Source: Zygnema cylindricum (lineage: Eukaryota; Streptophyta; Zygnematophyceae; Zygnematales; Zygnemataceae). Taken from it: a DNA stretch of 64,000 nt. The stretch spans positions 329,941 to 393,940 of the forward strand of contig JBBHKE010001954.1 in NCBI GenBank assembly GCA_037447655.1, given 5' to 3'. A program made the translations under genes and the position numbers. Shown in pieces: positions 1 to 10,240 of this stretch (its first letter is position 1; each line of letters starts with the position of its first letter). Below the pieces are notes generated by a model that ran no database searches, had not been told where the DNA came from, and worked only from the letters and a program-made list of their open reading frames with translations.

Positions 1-746
1 GTACACGAATTTCACCCGCAACAAGTCACGTGGGTTCAAAGTGGTCCCAATGAGACGGAAGCCGCGGCTTCCCCGGGCGTACCTGACGTGGCAACACTGT
101 CTGCGACGTGGCAGCAGACTTCCAACGAGGCTGGGAACCGATAGAGCTAAAAAAGTATCTCTTGTTCCAACTACCGTACTGTACCTTTTACAAGTTTTCG
201 TGACTTTTTTTTTGTTTGACAATTTGTGAAATTATTAGAATATGCGCAAAATACCTTTCGGGCAGGGTGGAAGATGTTTACTGGATAATTTTGCAAGTTC
301 ATGTTTTTAGGCATGTAATGTTGTTTACTCGAAATGACCGTAATTTTTTTCGTAAAACCGTATTGAATCCAGTATTTAATTGCCCGTAAATTATATAAAT
401 GATTAAATGCTATACAATGTGCAATCCGATTTGCCGAAAAGCTTGGAACAGTACAAGGATCAAGCTGCCCGAAAAACTTGTGCCTCAATTAAAATGAGAA
501 GCTGCCCGAAAAGTAGGAGCTTTTCTTAGATCAAGCTGCCCAAAAAACTTGTAACTGTCTTCCGAACATGCTGCCCTGAAACTTGTAACTGATTTCAGAT
601 CAAGTGCCCAAAAAACTTGTAAAGCTGCCCTGAAAACTTGTAAAGCTGCCCGACAAACTTGGAGCGTCTTCAAATCTTCATCTGCTTCAACTTTTTCAAC
701 ATACCTTCGTTTTGTTTCTTCCAACCCTCTTCTTCTTTCGGCAGCC
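1..746. other. Upstream flank of ACX4
   Basis: No gene is recognised here. The first 130 bases are GC-richer and contain the motif TGACGTGGCA once and a second ACGTGGCA nearby, which resemble plant bZIP (ACGTGG) sites. The remainder is AT-rich and includes the tandem repeat annotated at 430-665. It presumably contains the ACX4 promoter and 5' UTR, but no TATA box or start site can be assigned with confidence. Confidence 0.4.
430..665. repeat. Degenerate tandem repeat upstream of ACX4
   Basis: About eight copies of a degenerate core resembling GCTGCCCGAAAAACTTGTA occur at irregular spacing of roughly 20 to 50 bp. The array ends about 80 bp before the proposed ACX4 start codon, so it lies in the promoter or 5' UTR. 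Confidence 0.75.
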
Positions 747-813
747 ATGGATCGAATCTCCACCATTTCACGCCATTTTGAGCTCCAGAAAAACAGCCAT
801 GGATCCTTGTCTG
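747..813 (+). CDS. ACX4: ACX4 proposed exon 1
   Basis: ATG at 747 opens [22 protein letters not shown] and ends one base into a codon at a GTAATC donor (814). That phase fits the acceptor of exon 2 (starts 1578), giving an uninterrupted 99-codon join. The N-terminus of ACX4 is poorly conserved, so this exon rests on splice phase only. An in-frame second ATG lies in exon 2 (APMTDS). Confidence 0.5.
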
Positions 814-3800
814 GTAATCTATATCACATATGATATTATTTCTGACTACTTTATTATAATTGGATACAAATTGTAGAACATCGCCTATCACTTTTCGAGT
901 TAGTGAACTATTAGGGTTAACTCTCTCTGTTATAATTAATTACATTAAATATTGTAAATTGTTTTGCCACCTGACTCAGTGTAGGCCAAATTAAATAAAA
1001 CGTGTTATTATCAACACTAATTTATGATTTTGGAAAAAAAAAAAAAAACACGAAGTCAAATTAGAGTTATTTAACTTTATTACGGTGGGAGGTATAGTAG
1101 CAATTTTCCGACTCTTTTTATAGGGGAAATAAAATAAAATAAAATAAATAAATGAATTAAAGAAAACAATAAATTCAGGGAACAAAATAGAGAACAGAAG
1201 AAAACCTTCAGAATAGAGAAAAAATGAAAAGCGAGAAGGGCGTTGAGAGAAGAAGATTGAAGAGAAAAAAAGATATACGACAAAAATGATTGAGAGAAAA
1301 ACATCTAAGAAAAGAACATTTAATTGAAAAATGCGAACTAAAAAAACATTGTAAAAAATAACATTTGCGGGAAAAAAAAAAACATTTATGAAGAAAAAAA
1401 CAAAAAAAAAAAAAAAAAAGTTGAATTTTCCATGTACTGATTGCAGCAGCTTCTGCTGAACTAGCTGTACTTAGAAAAAAAAATGAATACTAATTAAGTT
1501 AATAAAAATAAAATAACAAACAAAATAAATTAAAAAGAAAGACTCGTCATTGAAATCCTTTTTTTTTTTTCTTGCAGCCGCCTCTGTTGAACCAGCTGCC
1601 ACGTCAGCACCTATGACAGATTCAAACGCGGAAGATGACAAAAATGGTATTTTGGCTACATTCCCTCAAGCCACTACTATGACTAAATTCCCTCCCTCCA
1701 AATCAGATTTCTACAACCTCGGCGAACTCCTCCCTCCTTCCGTACAAGCTCTGAGACAAAGGGTTCGAAATTTCATGGAGAAAGAGGTGGCACCAGTTAT
1801 TGTACCGGTACATGCCATTTTTTATGTTTTTTACGCCACCATTTTTTCTTTTTTTTCACGCCACCATTTTTTTTTTTATGCCAATAGTTTCTTTTCTATA
1901 CTTTTGCTGTTTTTTTTTTTTTTTTGCTATTTTTTTTTTGTTTTCATGCCTTTTTTTGGGCCAATTTTTTTCTGCCATTTTTTTTTCCATGCCGTGTTTT
2001 TTTAATGCCATTTTTTTTTTTCTGCCAACTCTTTTTTATGTCAATATTTTTATGCTGATTTTGTAATGCCAACTTTTTGGTTTTTTCCCAACGACTTTAT
2101 GCCGATTTACTTAAACGTTTTTTTTTCAATTTTTGAACTTTTGATGAATTTTTAGATTTGAACCCGGAACTGCCAATCTTTTTTAAGCTACGTTTCAATG
2201 AAATTTTGAAACTCTAATGTAATTTTGGATTTGTACCCGTTCATTTATAATTTTTTGAGCCAAATTTAGATCATTTTTTTAAGCTATTATTCAGTAATGT
2301 ATTAAACTTCTTATATCTTTGATTTTTGTATTTTCCTTTTAATCACACTGACCCTGTTCAAAAGACTAGGAACTTTTTAGGGTTTTATTTTAAAATGGGG
2401 TTTCTGTGTATCACTATAATATGTATATCTATATCTTGCAGTTTAATATCTTGAATTAATGATACAATTTGTAATTCTATCTCAAAACTTTGCAAGTTTA
2501 TTCCGTATACACCCCCTGTTTAGTTTTTTTTTTTCCTCTAGACACATAATAGCATTAATATTAATGCTAATCGTATTTTCTTAACCGCTATTTCTGTTAG
2601 AGTCATTTGTAGTTTCATAATCGTCTGTCCCTCTCTCTCTCCCTATCTTTCTCCCTCTCCTCTCCCTCTCCCACCATCCACTATCCCTATACCATTTCTT
2701 CTATATATTCTCCTTTCCATCATTATATAGGGGCCAATTTCCATTCCTTCTCCACCATCCATACCCTTTCCTCCCCTCTCCTCCTTCCTCCCTCCCTCCT
2801 GTCTCACTCCCCCTCTTTCCTCCCCCTTCCCTCCCTCTCTCCCCCTCTCCCTCTCCTTTCCCTCCTCCCTCCCCTCCCTCCCTCCTCCCTCCACCCTCCC
2901 TCCTCCCTCGTCCCCCATCCCTTCCTTCCTCCTTCCTCCCCTCCCCTCTTCCTCCACTATTCCTTCTATTTCCGTCAAATGTCCATTTCATTGGTCCCTT
3001 TCCCTTTTCCTTCTTTCTTTATTTCTTCACCATTCAGTTTAGATCCACTTTTTTTTTTAATTTGAGACTTTTTTTCCTTGGAATGTTTTGCAGTGCCATG
3101 GTGGTGGCGGAAATCGCACGTGTGGACGCCAGCTGCTCCACATTTATTATGGTGCACACGTGTCTGGGAATGCTCACCATTGGTGAGAGATCATTGGTTT
3201 TTTAGGGGATTTTAGATGCTTAGGAGCGTATTTTTTTGGTATACTTTTTGATGTTCCACATTTATCATAGTTCACACCTGTCTGGGAATGCTTACCATTG
3301 GTGAGAAATGACTGTTTTTCCGGTGTTTTACCATGTTTAGGAGTTGCATTTAATTGGGAAAGTTTATAATGTAGTGCTTATTATTATTCAATGTTTGTTA
3401 TTGAATATAAATATGTTCTACTTTTATTGTGTTTCACACTTGTCTGGGAATGCTTACCATTGGCGAGAAAACCATGGTCAGGAATGTTTATTATTGGTGT
3501 GTTAATGTTAAGCACTAAATCTGGAACTTAGCCTGTGATTCTCATCTTTTTGACTGTGTTTTTTTTTCTTTGTTTTATTGTTTTCTTGTTTCTTTTCTCT
3601 GGGATCCCCAAAGTCCTGACAGTGTTTTTCGGTTTTTTTTTTTTTTTTTTTTGGGCCAGACAAATGTGGTAGTGAGGAGCAGAAGCAAAGTATCTCCCTT
3701 CATTGGCGCGACTCGACACAGTGGCCTGTTGGGTCAGTATAATATTGTCCAAATACTTATAAGTAATGCTTCCAGGAATGATGCATCTCTCTCTCTCTCT

Positions 3801-4689
3801 CTCTCTCCCTCTCCCTCTCCCTCTCCCTCTCCCTCTCCCTCTCCCTCTCCCTCTCCCTCTCCCTCTCCCTCTCCCTCTCCCTCTCCCTCTCCCTCTCCCT
3901 CTCCCTCTCCCTCTCCCTCTCCCTCTCCCCCTCCCCCCTCCCCCTCCCCCCCTCTCCCTCTCCCTCTCCCTCTCCCTCTCCCTCTCCCCCTCCCTCTCCC
4001 CCTCCCCCCTCCCCCTCCCCCTCCCCCTCCCCCTCCCCCTCCCCCTCCCCCTCCCCCTCCCCCCTCCCCCTCCCCCTCCCCCCCTCCCCCTCTCCCCCTC
4101 TCCCCCTCTCCCCCCTCTCCCCCCTCTCCCCCTCTCCCCCTCTCCCCCTCTCCCCCTCTCCCCCTCTCCCCCTCTCCCCCTCTCCCCCTCTCCCCCTCTC
4201 CCCCTCTCCCCCCTCTCCCCCTCTCCCCCCTCTCCCCCCTCCCCCCTCTCCCCCTCTCCCCCTCTCCCCCCTCTCCCCCTCTCCCCCTCTCCCCCCTCTC
4301 CCCCTCTCCCCCTCTCCCCCTCTCCCCCTCTCCCCCCTCTCCCCCTCTCCCCCTCTCCCCCTCTCCCCCTCTCCCCCTCCCCCCCTCTCCCCCTCTCCCC
4401 CTCTCCCCCTCCCCCCCTCCCCCCCTCCCCCCCTCCCCCCCTCCCCCCCTCCCCCCCTCCCCCCCTCCCCCCCTCCCCCCCTCCCCCCCTCCCCCCCTCC
4501 CCCCCTCCCCCCCTCTCCCCCTCCCCCCCTCTCCCCCTCTCCCCCTCTCCCCCTCTCCCCCCTCTCCCCCTCTCCCCCTCCCCCCCCTCCCCCCCTCCCC
4601 CCCCTCCCCCCCCTCCCCCCCTCCCCCCCTCCCCCCCTCCCCCCCCTCCCCCCCCTCCCCCCCTCCCCCCCCTCCCCCCCCTCCCCCCC

Positions 4690-4737
<48 letters not shown>

Positions 4738-5582
4738 TCCCCCCCTCCCCCCCTCTCCCTCACTCACTCTCTCTCCCTTACTTTGAGCCACAGGCTCTCA
4801 CTGAACCAGATTTTGGAAGTGATGCGAGCTCTTTGAACACCACAGCCACGAAGGTACTAGTTACCTTCTTCCGCTCTCTCTCCTCTTACTCTTTCTCTCT
4901 CTCCTTTTTCTCTTAGGTTTAACTGCATAGGAATTTTTAGACCAGTAATATCTCCCCAAATCTCTCTCATCTTTCCTCTCAAATCTTAATTTTGCTTATA
5001 TCCATTAGTAGTATCGTGTATTGCTTTTAGTCTCGGTGTTCTTTTGTGCCTCTTAAACCCATTTTTCTCCGTACACATCCATACACGTTTTTTTCTCCTT
5101 TTTTTACCTTCGAATTATGAAAATATCAAACTATATCATATATCATATGTCATATAATATATCAAAATGGAGTATTTTATATATAGATACCTTGTCAAAA
5201 TATATTTGATAGAATGGTGTTAATTTACCTTTTAGTTGTCATTTTCAACGAAAGTTTGAGTGTGAACCGGTTCAAAAGTATAAAAATATAAACATTATAT
5301 GGTGTAGTTCCTCTCACAAGATAAACTGGTTTTTGTTTCGCAGTTTTGGGTTTTTTTTTTTGTCGGTTTGTGTTGGCTATTACCTAGTTTGTGTTTTTTT
5401 CATTTTCCATTTCTTTGTTTACATATCCTTTGTTGTTTTTTCTTTTTTCGGCAATTTGTTTTTTTGTTTGTTTGCTTTCTACTTTTTCATTTTTTGTTTC
5501 GTTTTGTTTACTGTTTTGTCTTTTACCAGAGGAGAGAGAGAGAGAAAGGGACAGAGGGAGAGAGAGGGAGAGTGTGTGAGAG

Positions 5583-5645
<63 letters not shown>

Positions 5646-8600
5646 TTTTTAATGATGTCCTTGTTGTGATGTCATAGAACAGGTGGAAGGAGGGTGGAGA
5701 TTGGACGGTCAAAAGCGCTGGATTGGAAACAGTACCTTCGCTGATGTCATCGTTGTCTTCGCTCGGAACACATCGACCAATCAGATTAATGCGTGAGTTC
5801 CAGACTCCATACTGAATTTTGCATTATTCTAATTTTATTATAATTTTATTTTTTATACAAACAAATCTACAACTAATGAGTAACAATTAACAAACGGTTT
5901 AATTCCTCGATGCTAAGAGTTCCGTACTTGTGGTTCTATGGGAAATTGGGAAGTGGGAGAAAAGACTTTTGGGAAAATTTCAATTTAGTTATTAGGGAGT
6001 CGGAGTCGGGAATTGGGGAAGTGAGGAAAAAACCTGGAAATTTCAATGCACCGTAGTCAAATTAATAAAACTTGTTAACCTTTAAAATAAATTATTCCCC
6101 TCTCTTGCTTTATTTGTTGTGATTTGTTTATGTATCCTCTTTATCGTAAAAACTCATGGTCATCTAAAAAAACCCCTAAAAAACTCGAGAAAACCTTTGA
6201 AAACCTTTCAAAAACCATTCAAAAACCTTTGTAAAAACCCTGAAGAACCCGATGTTTGTCGATATTGGGTACGATAAATGCAGGTTTATAGTACATAAGA
6301 ACACACCAGGGTTCAAGGCAGTGAAAATGGAAAACAAAATAGGGCTTCGAATGGTCCAAAATGGGGATATAACTCTTTCGGGAGCTTTTGTTCCGGACTC
6401 GGACCGTCTTCCCGGTGTTAATTCTTTCCAAGATACTGCAAAGGTATCGGGACTTTTGTCTTTTTTGTTTTTTTCTTGTTTTTTTTTTTTGTTTGTTTGT
6501 TTGGTTTTTTTGGTGTATAACAACTTGTTTGTGGAGGCTTCGATGTTTTATCTTTTTTTTTTGGGGGCTGTTCTTTGGTTCTAAAAAAGATATCGACTCT
6601 GGAAAATCTGACTCTTTAAAATTCACAACTTAAATACGAAGGAATAATAATTATTGTGCTGTTAAATTTTCTAAGTAAAGTATTAGAGTTTACTAAGGAA
6701 ATCAAAGTGATGTATATGATGGTACTTTGTTTAGGACATACCTGTATGGTTTTTGGTTTGTTTCGAAGTTTTTTGTTTTGTTTGTTTGTTTTTTTCGAAA
6801 TTATGATGATTTATGAGAAATTAGGAGGATTATGAGAAAACGGGAGAGGGGAAATTATGAGAAATTAGGAGGATTTATGAGAGAAGGGGAAGGAAAATTA
6901 TGAGAAATTATGAAGATGTTTATGAGAAAAGGGGAAGGGATGTGGTAGGTTTTGGCGATTTCTCGAATCATGGTGGCCTGGCAGCCGGTCGGCATCGCTA
7001 TGGGAGTCTACGACATGTGTCACAGGTAGGTCAATCTAACGCAAATCCTAAATCTTCTTATTTAAACATTGTTACTGTATGTTTTGCATTAAGTACACAT
7101 TATTACCTGTATGTTTTTTTTATACAAACCGTAAAACTTCTTAAGAAAACATTATTGCCTGTATGTTTTCTTTATACAAACCGTAAAACTTCTTAAGTAA
7201 ACATAGCCACCTCTATGTTTTTTTAATATAAAACTGCAAGTGTAAACATCGTCGCTGGTATGTTTTTTTAAACAAAACTGCAAAAATCTTTCAGTAAACA
7301 TTCCGTCCAATCAAATTGGGCAACATTATCCTTCTTAATAAACCTGCACTGTTTTTTTCTGTGGGGAAAAATTTATGTTTATAACCATTTGAATGAAGAG
7401 GACATTGAGGTGAATGTTCAGACATAAAGATGAGAGGGAGGAGAGATGAAACGATGAAAGATGAGAGAGAGGATTTGTTTCTGACATCGTCTCAGGCTGG
7501 TAGTTATTACTAGAATTTATACCTTATTTTACCAGAAAAGTTGGAGCTTTAACTTTGTCAATAAGGTTTTTCTTCCTAGTATAAAATATTTAACCACAAT
7601 TCGATGAAAATTATCCTATTTCAACTTTAGTTAAGTGTGGTTCAATGTGTATTAGAAGTTAATGCCTTTAAATTACTACAAACATGCAGTTTTAATGTAA
7701 TTTTAAGTTTTATACCTTTAATAACTGCAAAAAAAATGTAGTTTTAACTTATTCTTAAGTTTTATACCTTCAATAACTGCAAAACATCCAGTAGCAGCTG
7801 AAACTTTTTTACGGTCAATACGTTAAATTGGCTGCAAAACATGCAGTTTTTAACGTTTTTTTTAAGGTTAATTCCTTAAATTACTGCAAAACAAGCTGTT
7901 TTAACTTCTTTTTTGAGGTTTTTTTGACAGATATCTTCTTGAGAGAAAACAATTTGGAGCTCCTTTGGCGGCTCTTCAATTGAATCAGGAAAAACTTGTC
8001 AGAATGCTCGGAAATGTTCAAGCTATGTTTCTTCTCGGTTGGCGGTTATGTCAACTTTATGAGACTGGAAATATGACTCCTGGACAGGCATCCTTAGCAA
8101 AGGTATTTGTTTTTTTAAACTCTCTTTTTTATTTTCTTTCGTTCGTCTTTTTTGCGTGTATCTGTTCTCTATTTTTGTGTTATTTGTTTGTTGTTTTACG
8201 CCTTTTTCCGCTCTCCATTTTAGTGACTTTTGTTTGTTTGTTCAAGATATCGTGCCTTTTATTCCGATTGAGTCTTCGGAGATGAGTTTGCTTTTGTTTT
8301 TATCTTAATGCAATTTTTTGAGAGCAACTGTTATAAGCAAAAGTTCCAAAAAAAAAAAAAAAAAAGGCGACCAATGAGAGACACTATATATGCGACATTG
8401 ATATATGTGACCGATAGGGAGTGGAAACATATAAAAGGAAAGCAAGTGAGAAAAAGAAAAACAAGTATAGTAGTACAATACTTATATATTAGTTCATATT
8501 AGAGAGTAAGTCTATTCTGGGAATATATGTCGATGATTTGACAGTACGTCTATTCTGGGAATATATGTCGATGATTTGACAGTACGTCTATTCTGGGAAT

Positions 8601-10240
8601 ATATGTCGATGATTTGACAGTACGTCTATTCTGGGAATATATGTCGATGATTTGACAGAAATATGTATAAGACAATTGTAAAAAGAAACTGGAAACTTGA
8701 CTTAATTACCCTTTTTAGTCGGCCAATCATTTGGAAGTCAATGGTTTTTTTTTTCTTCTCCCACCCGGAAATGTTTGCTTTTTTTTTGTCCTTTTTTTGT
8801 CTAACAAAAGATTTTTATTATTTAGGACTGCTCATGACTTAACTTTTAATTCCAAAATGAATTTGCTTGCCGGGTTTTTGTACACAAACTCGTACTGCTA
8901 TTTAGTTTTATCAATAAGAAAGAACCTCTTATATTTCTTTTTGTATTTTTTTGTATCGAAGAAAAATCATCTTATATTACTTTTTGTATTCTTTTGTATC
9001 TAAGAAAAATCATTTTATTTCTACTTTTTGTATGCTTTCGTATCTAAGAAAATCATCGTATTTTTACTTTTTGTATTCTTTTGTATTTAAGAAAATCATC
9101 TTATTTTACTTTTTGTTTTCTTTTGTATTTTTTGAAGGCATGGATTACCCTTCGTGCGAGAGAGACAGTCGCACTCGGACGAGAACTTTTGGGAGGAAAT
9201 GGGATTGTGAGTGACTATTTGGTGGCAAAGGTACGATTCTTATTTATTTCTCTCTTTTAATTTTGCTTTTGCTATACGTAACGGTAAAGACACCAGTTTG
9301 TTTCATTCTTTTCTTTTTTACTATTTTGTGGCAAATGTAAAATTTGAGTTTGTTCCTCTCATTTGGTTTTTTTACTATTTGGTGCAAAGGTAAAATTCTT
9401 ATATATATATATATATATATATCGCTGATTTGATCTTCTATTATTTTGATATCAGAGGTTAGGATTCATGTAGTTTCTTTATTGTTATTTTTTATTTTTT
9501 GGTGGCAAAGGTTACTTAAAGTTTTAATTTGTTTCTCCCGTTTCATTTTTTACTATATTGCAAATGTAAGAGTTTAATTGTTTCTTTAATTTATTTATTT
9601 TTGAAGTAGAGGATGGTAAAAAGAACTATCACAGGAATTTTGCTTCTTCTTCAAGTCTGCGCATTTGTGGTTTTTTTCTTTTTGGTTTTGTTTTCTTACG
9701 GCCTTTATTTTCTGATTTTGTATTTGAGATGGTGAACCATACCAAGATTTGTTGTTTGTAACTCTAATTTGGTCCAAGGTTATTATTTCCTGTGAGGACA
9801 AACTGTTGATAATTTTTTTTTTCTCAATGCTAATTCTTTTTGCGGTTCACAATCGTCCTCGGCATTTGGACTGGAGACAAAATCCTAATTAATCCTAATT
9901 ATCAACACTAAAACAGTCATACTAATTATTTCTTAACACTAATAGCCATTCACGGTGTACTCGACGGTTCTGCTTTAAATTTGACTTAGAGCCGTTTTTA
10001 ATTATTGGCTTAAGCTCAACAATTTCTTGCTAAAATAATAGTAATAGTAACTAAAACTAGTATTCTTTGTATTCTGTTGTATTTTTTTTGTGTTATTGCA
10101 ACGGATAATTATTGCAGGCATTTTGTGACCTGGAGCCTATCTACACCTATGAGGGAACCTATGAAGTCAATACTCTCGTGACGGGACGAGAAGTTACCGG
10201 AGTGGCCAGTATTAAACCTCCTATGAGGGCCAAGAATTGA
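747..10240 (+). CDS. ACX4: Acyl-CoA oxidase 4-like gene (ACX4), possibly defective
   Basis: Spliced gene for a short-chain acyl-CoA oxidase of the plant ACX4 type, a flavoenzyme of the acyl-CoA dehydrogenase fold that performs the first step of peroxisomal beta-oxidation and makes H2O2. Exon translations match ACX4 in order: [114 protein letters not shown] and [14 protein letters not shown], which includes the expected catalytic Glu of YEGT. Eleven exons can be joined with compatible phases. Three oddities: the exon for the YWEKAEFPFH...GYGCPGL block of the family is not visible between 1807 and 3094; exon 5 has a one-base deletion; and the C-terminus is AKN, not an SRL-like PTS1. It is either a decayed copy or a locus damaged by assembly of simple repeats. 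The family identity is very secure. Confidence 0.9.
1441..1467 (+). other. Degenerate copy of the exon 2 acceptor
   Basis: TTGCAGCAGCTTCTGCTGAA continuing to CTAGCTG is a near copy of the exon 2 boundary at 1572-1598, which reads TTGCAGCCGCCTCTGTTGAA. It includes an AG acceptor dinucleotide but lies in an A-rich stretch without further coding similarity. Confidence 0.6.
1578..1807 (+). CDS. ACX4: ACX4 exon 2
   Basis: Acceptor TTTCTTGCAG|CC and donor CCG|GTACAT. It encodes [19 protein letters not shown] and then [15 protein letters not shown], matching the N-terminal conserved block of ACX4. Ends in phase 0. The open frame beyond 1807 is T-rich intron. Confidence 0.85.
2630..2965. repeat. CT-rich low-complexity tract
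   Basis: Pyrimidine-rich stretch of CCCTCT/CCTCC-type units in the intron where the missing ACX4 exon would be expected. Long predicted frames on the minus strand here are only Gly/Glu/Arg repeats. Confidence 0.9.
3094..3182 (+). CDS. ACX4: ACX4 exon 4 (following a missing exon)
   Basis: Acceptor TTTTGCAG|T and donor ATTG|GTGAGA. It encodes [18 protein letters not shown] followed by [11 protein letters not shown]. It begins needing two bases from the preceding exon, while exon 2 ends in phase 0, so an exon of length 3n+2 (about 113 nt in the family) is missing between them. Confidence 0.88.
3136..3530 (+). repeat. Tandem partial duplications of exon 4 and its donor
   Basis: The last 53 bases around the exon 4 end (3136-3188) recur at 3253-3306 and 3416-3470, with some following intron sequence. 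Each copy still reads [10 protein letters not shown]. The second keeps a GTGAGA donor, the third has GCGAGA. Neither copy has the upstream IARVDASC part nor an obvious acceptor directly in front. Confidence 0.8.
3660..3732 (+). CDS. ACX4: ACX4 exon 5 with one-base deletion
   Basis: Acceptor TTGGGCCAG|AC and donor TGG|GTCAGT. The first part reads KCGSEEQKQ in the expected frame, the second reads [14 protein letters not shown] in a frame shifted by one. The shift lies in the short A run at 3686-3689. The exon is 73 nt where 74 would keep frame with its neighbours. It could be a real lesion or a base-calling error. Confidence 0.85.
3786..4776. repeat. 1-kb C/T simple-repeat tract with 45-nt C run
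   Basis: Starts as (CT)n, passes through (CCCTCT)n, (CCCCCTCT)n and (CCCCCCCT)n and contains an uninterrupted C run at 4691-4735. It lies inside the ACX4 intron between exons 5 and 6. Long open frames across it on both strands (Ser-Pro-Leu or Gly-Arg-Glu) are artefacts of the repeat. Confidence 0.97.
4794..4853 (+). CDS. ACX4: ACX4 exon 6
   Basis: Twenty codons, [20 protein letters not shown], between acceptor GCCACAG and donor AAG|GTACTA. This is the substrate/FAD-binding ALTEP signature of acyl-CoA dehydrogenase-fold enzymes. Phase 0 at both ends. The intron before it holds the giant C/T tract. Confidence 0.92.
5531..5641. repeat. GA microsatellite
   Basis: GAGA-rich tract becoming a pure (GA)n run at about 5590-5641, just upstream of ACX4 exon 7. 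Confidence 0.95.
5683..5792 (+). CDS. ACX4: ACX4 exon 7
   Basis: Acceptor GAACAG, donor GC|GTGAGT. Encodes [36 protein letters not shown] and the first two bases of the next codon. The WIGNSTFAD block is typical of plant ACX4. A GA microsatellite ends about 40 bp upstream of the acceptor. Confidence 0.93.
6284..6443 (+). CDS. ACX4: ACX4 exon 8
   Basis: Acceptor AATGCAG|G completes the split codon of exon 7. The exon encodes [36 protein letters not shown] and [17 protein letters not shown], ending at donor AAG|GTATCG in phase 0. Confidence 0.93.
6799..6948 (+). repeat. Purine-rich tandem repeat up to exon 9 acceptor
   Basis: Three to four degenerate units of the type TTATGAGAAATTAGGAGGA plus a GGGGAAGG-type tail. 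The array continues to the acceptor of exon 9, replacing the expected pyrimidine tract. Confidence 0.7.
6949..7025 (+). CDS. ACX4: ACX4 exon 9
   Basis: Encodes [19 protein letters not shown] then VYDMCH and two bases of an Arg codon, donor AG|GTAGGT. The acceptor GTGGTAG is preceded by purine-rich tandem repeats and lacks a normal pyrimidine tract. Confidence 0.9.
7030..7310 (+). repeat. Degenerate ~53-bp tandem repeat in intron
   Basis: Units contain TGTATGTTTTCTTTATACAA and AACCGTAAAACTTCTTAAG. Two units are near identical (about 7090-7200) and others are diverged. Confidence 0.75.
7640..7930 (+). repeat. Degenerate ~50-bp tandem repeat up to exon 10 acceptor
   Basis: Recurring TACTGCAAAACATGCAGTTT and TTAAGTTTTATACCTTTAA units. 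The last unit leads directly into the pyrimidine tract and acceptor of exon 10. Confidence 0.7.
7931..8102 (+). CDS. ACX4: ACX4 exon 10
   Basis: Acceptor TTTTTGACAG|A completes the Arg codon. Encodes [37 protein letters not shown] and [20 protein letters not shown], ending at donor AAG|GTATTT. These are the C-terminal helices of the acyl-CoA oxidase fold. Confidence 0.94.
8505..8656 (+). repeat. 38-bp tandem repeat, four copies
   Basis: Units at 8505-8542, 8543-8580, 8581-8618 and 8619-8656 contain GTCTATTCTGGGAATATATG then TCGATGATTTGAC. They are identical apart from one base in the first unit, so the array is recent. It is in the intron between exons 10 and 11. Confidence 0.97.
8938..9137 (+). 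repeat. ~44-bp tandem repeat up to exon 11 acceptor
   Basis: Five units containing TTTTTGTATTCTTTTGTAT followed by CTAAGAAAATCAT. The genuine exon 11 acceptor TTTTGTATTTTTTGAAG sits at the position equivalent to the TTTGTATCTAAG part of each unit. Confidence 0.8.
9138..9230 (+). CDS. ACX4: ACX4 exon 11
   Basis: Thirty-one codons, [17 protein letters not shown] followed by [14 protein letters not shown], with acceptor TTTTTTGAAG and donor AAG|GTACGA. Contains the conserved GRELLGGNG motif. Confidence 0.94.
9401..9422. repeat. (AT)n microsatellite
   Basis: Eleven AT units in the last ACX4 intron. Confidence 0.95.
10118..10240 (+). CDS. ACX4: ACX4 last exon
   Basis: Acceptor ATTGCAG. Encodes [20 protein letters not shown] then [20 protein letters not shown] and a TGA stop at 10238. 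The catalytic Glu is in YEGT. Plant ACX4 proteins normally end in an SRL/SRM-type peroxisome signal; here the end is AKN, and the last codons belong to the first unit of a 31-bp tandem repeat. Confidence 0.92.
   Translation, partial: AFCDLEPIYTYEGTYEVNTLVTGREVTGVASIKPPMRAKN

Noticed and set aside
3528-4916. Open frames of 340-450 codons on both strands
   Set aside because: They are Ser-Pro-Leu or Gly-Arg-Glu translations of the C/T simple repeat inside an ACX4 intron.
8505-8656. Possible CRISPR-like array
   Set aside because: Units are contiguous without unique spacers, in a eukaryotic intron; it is a simple tandem repeat.
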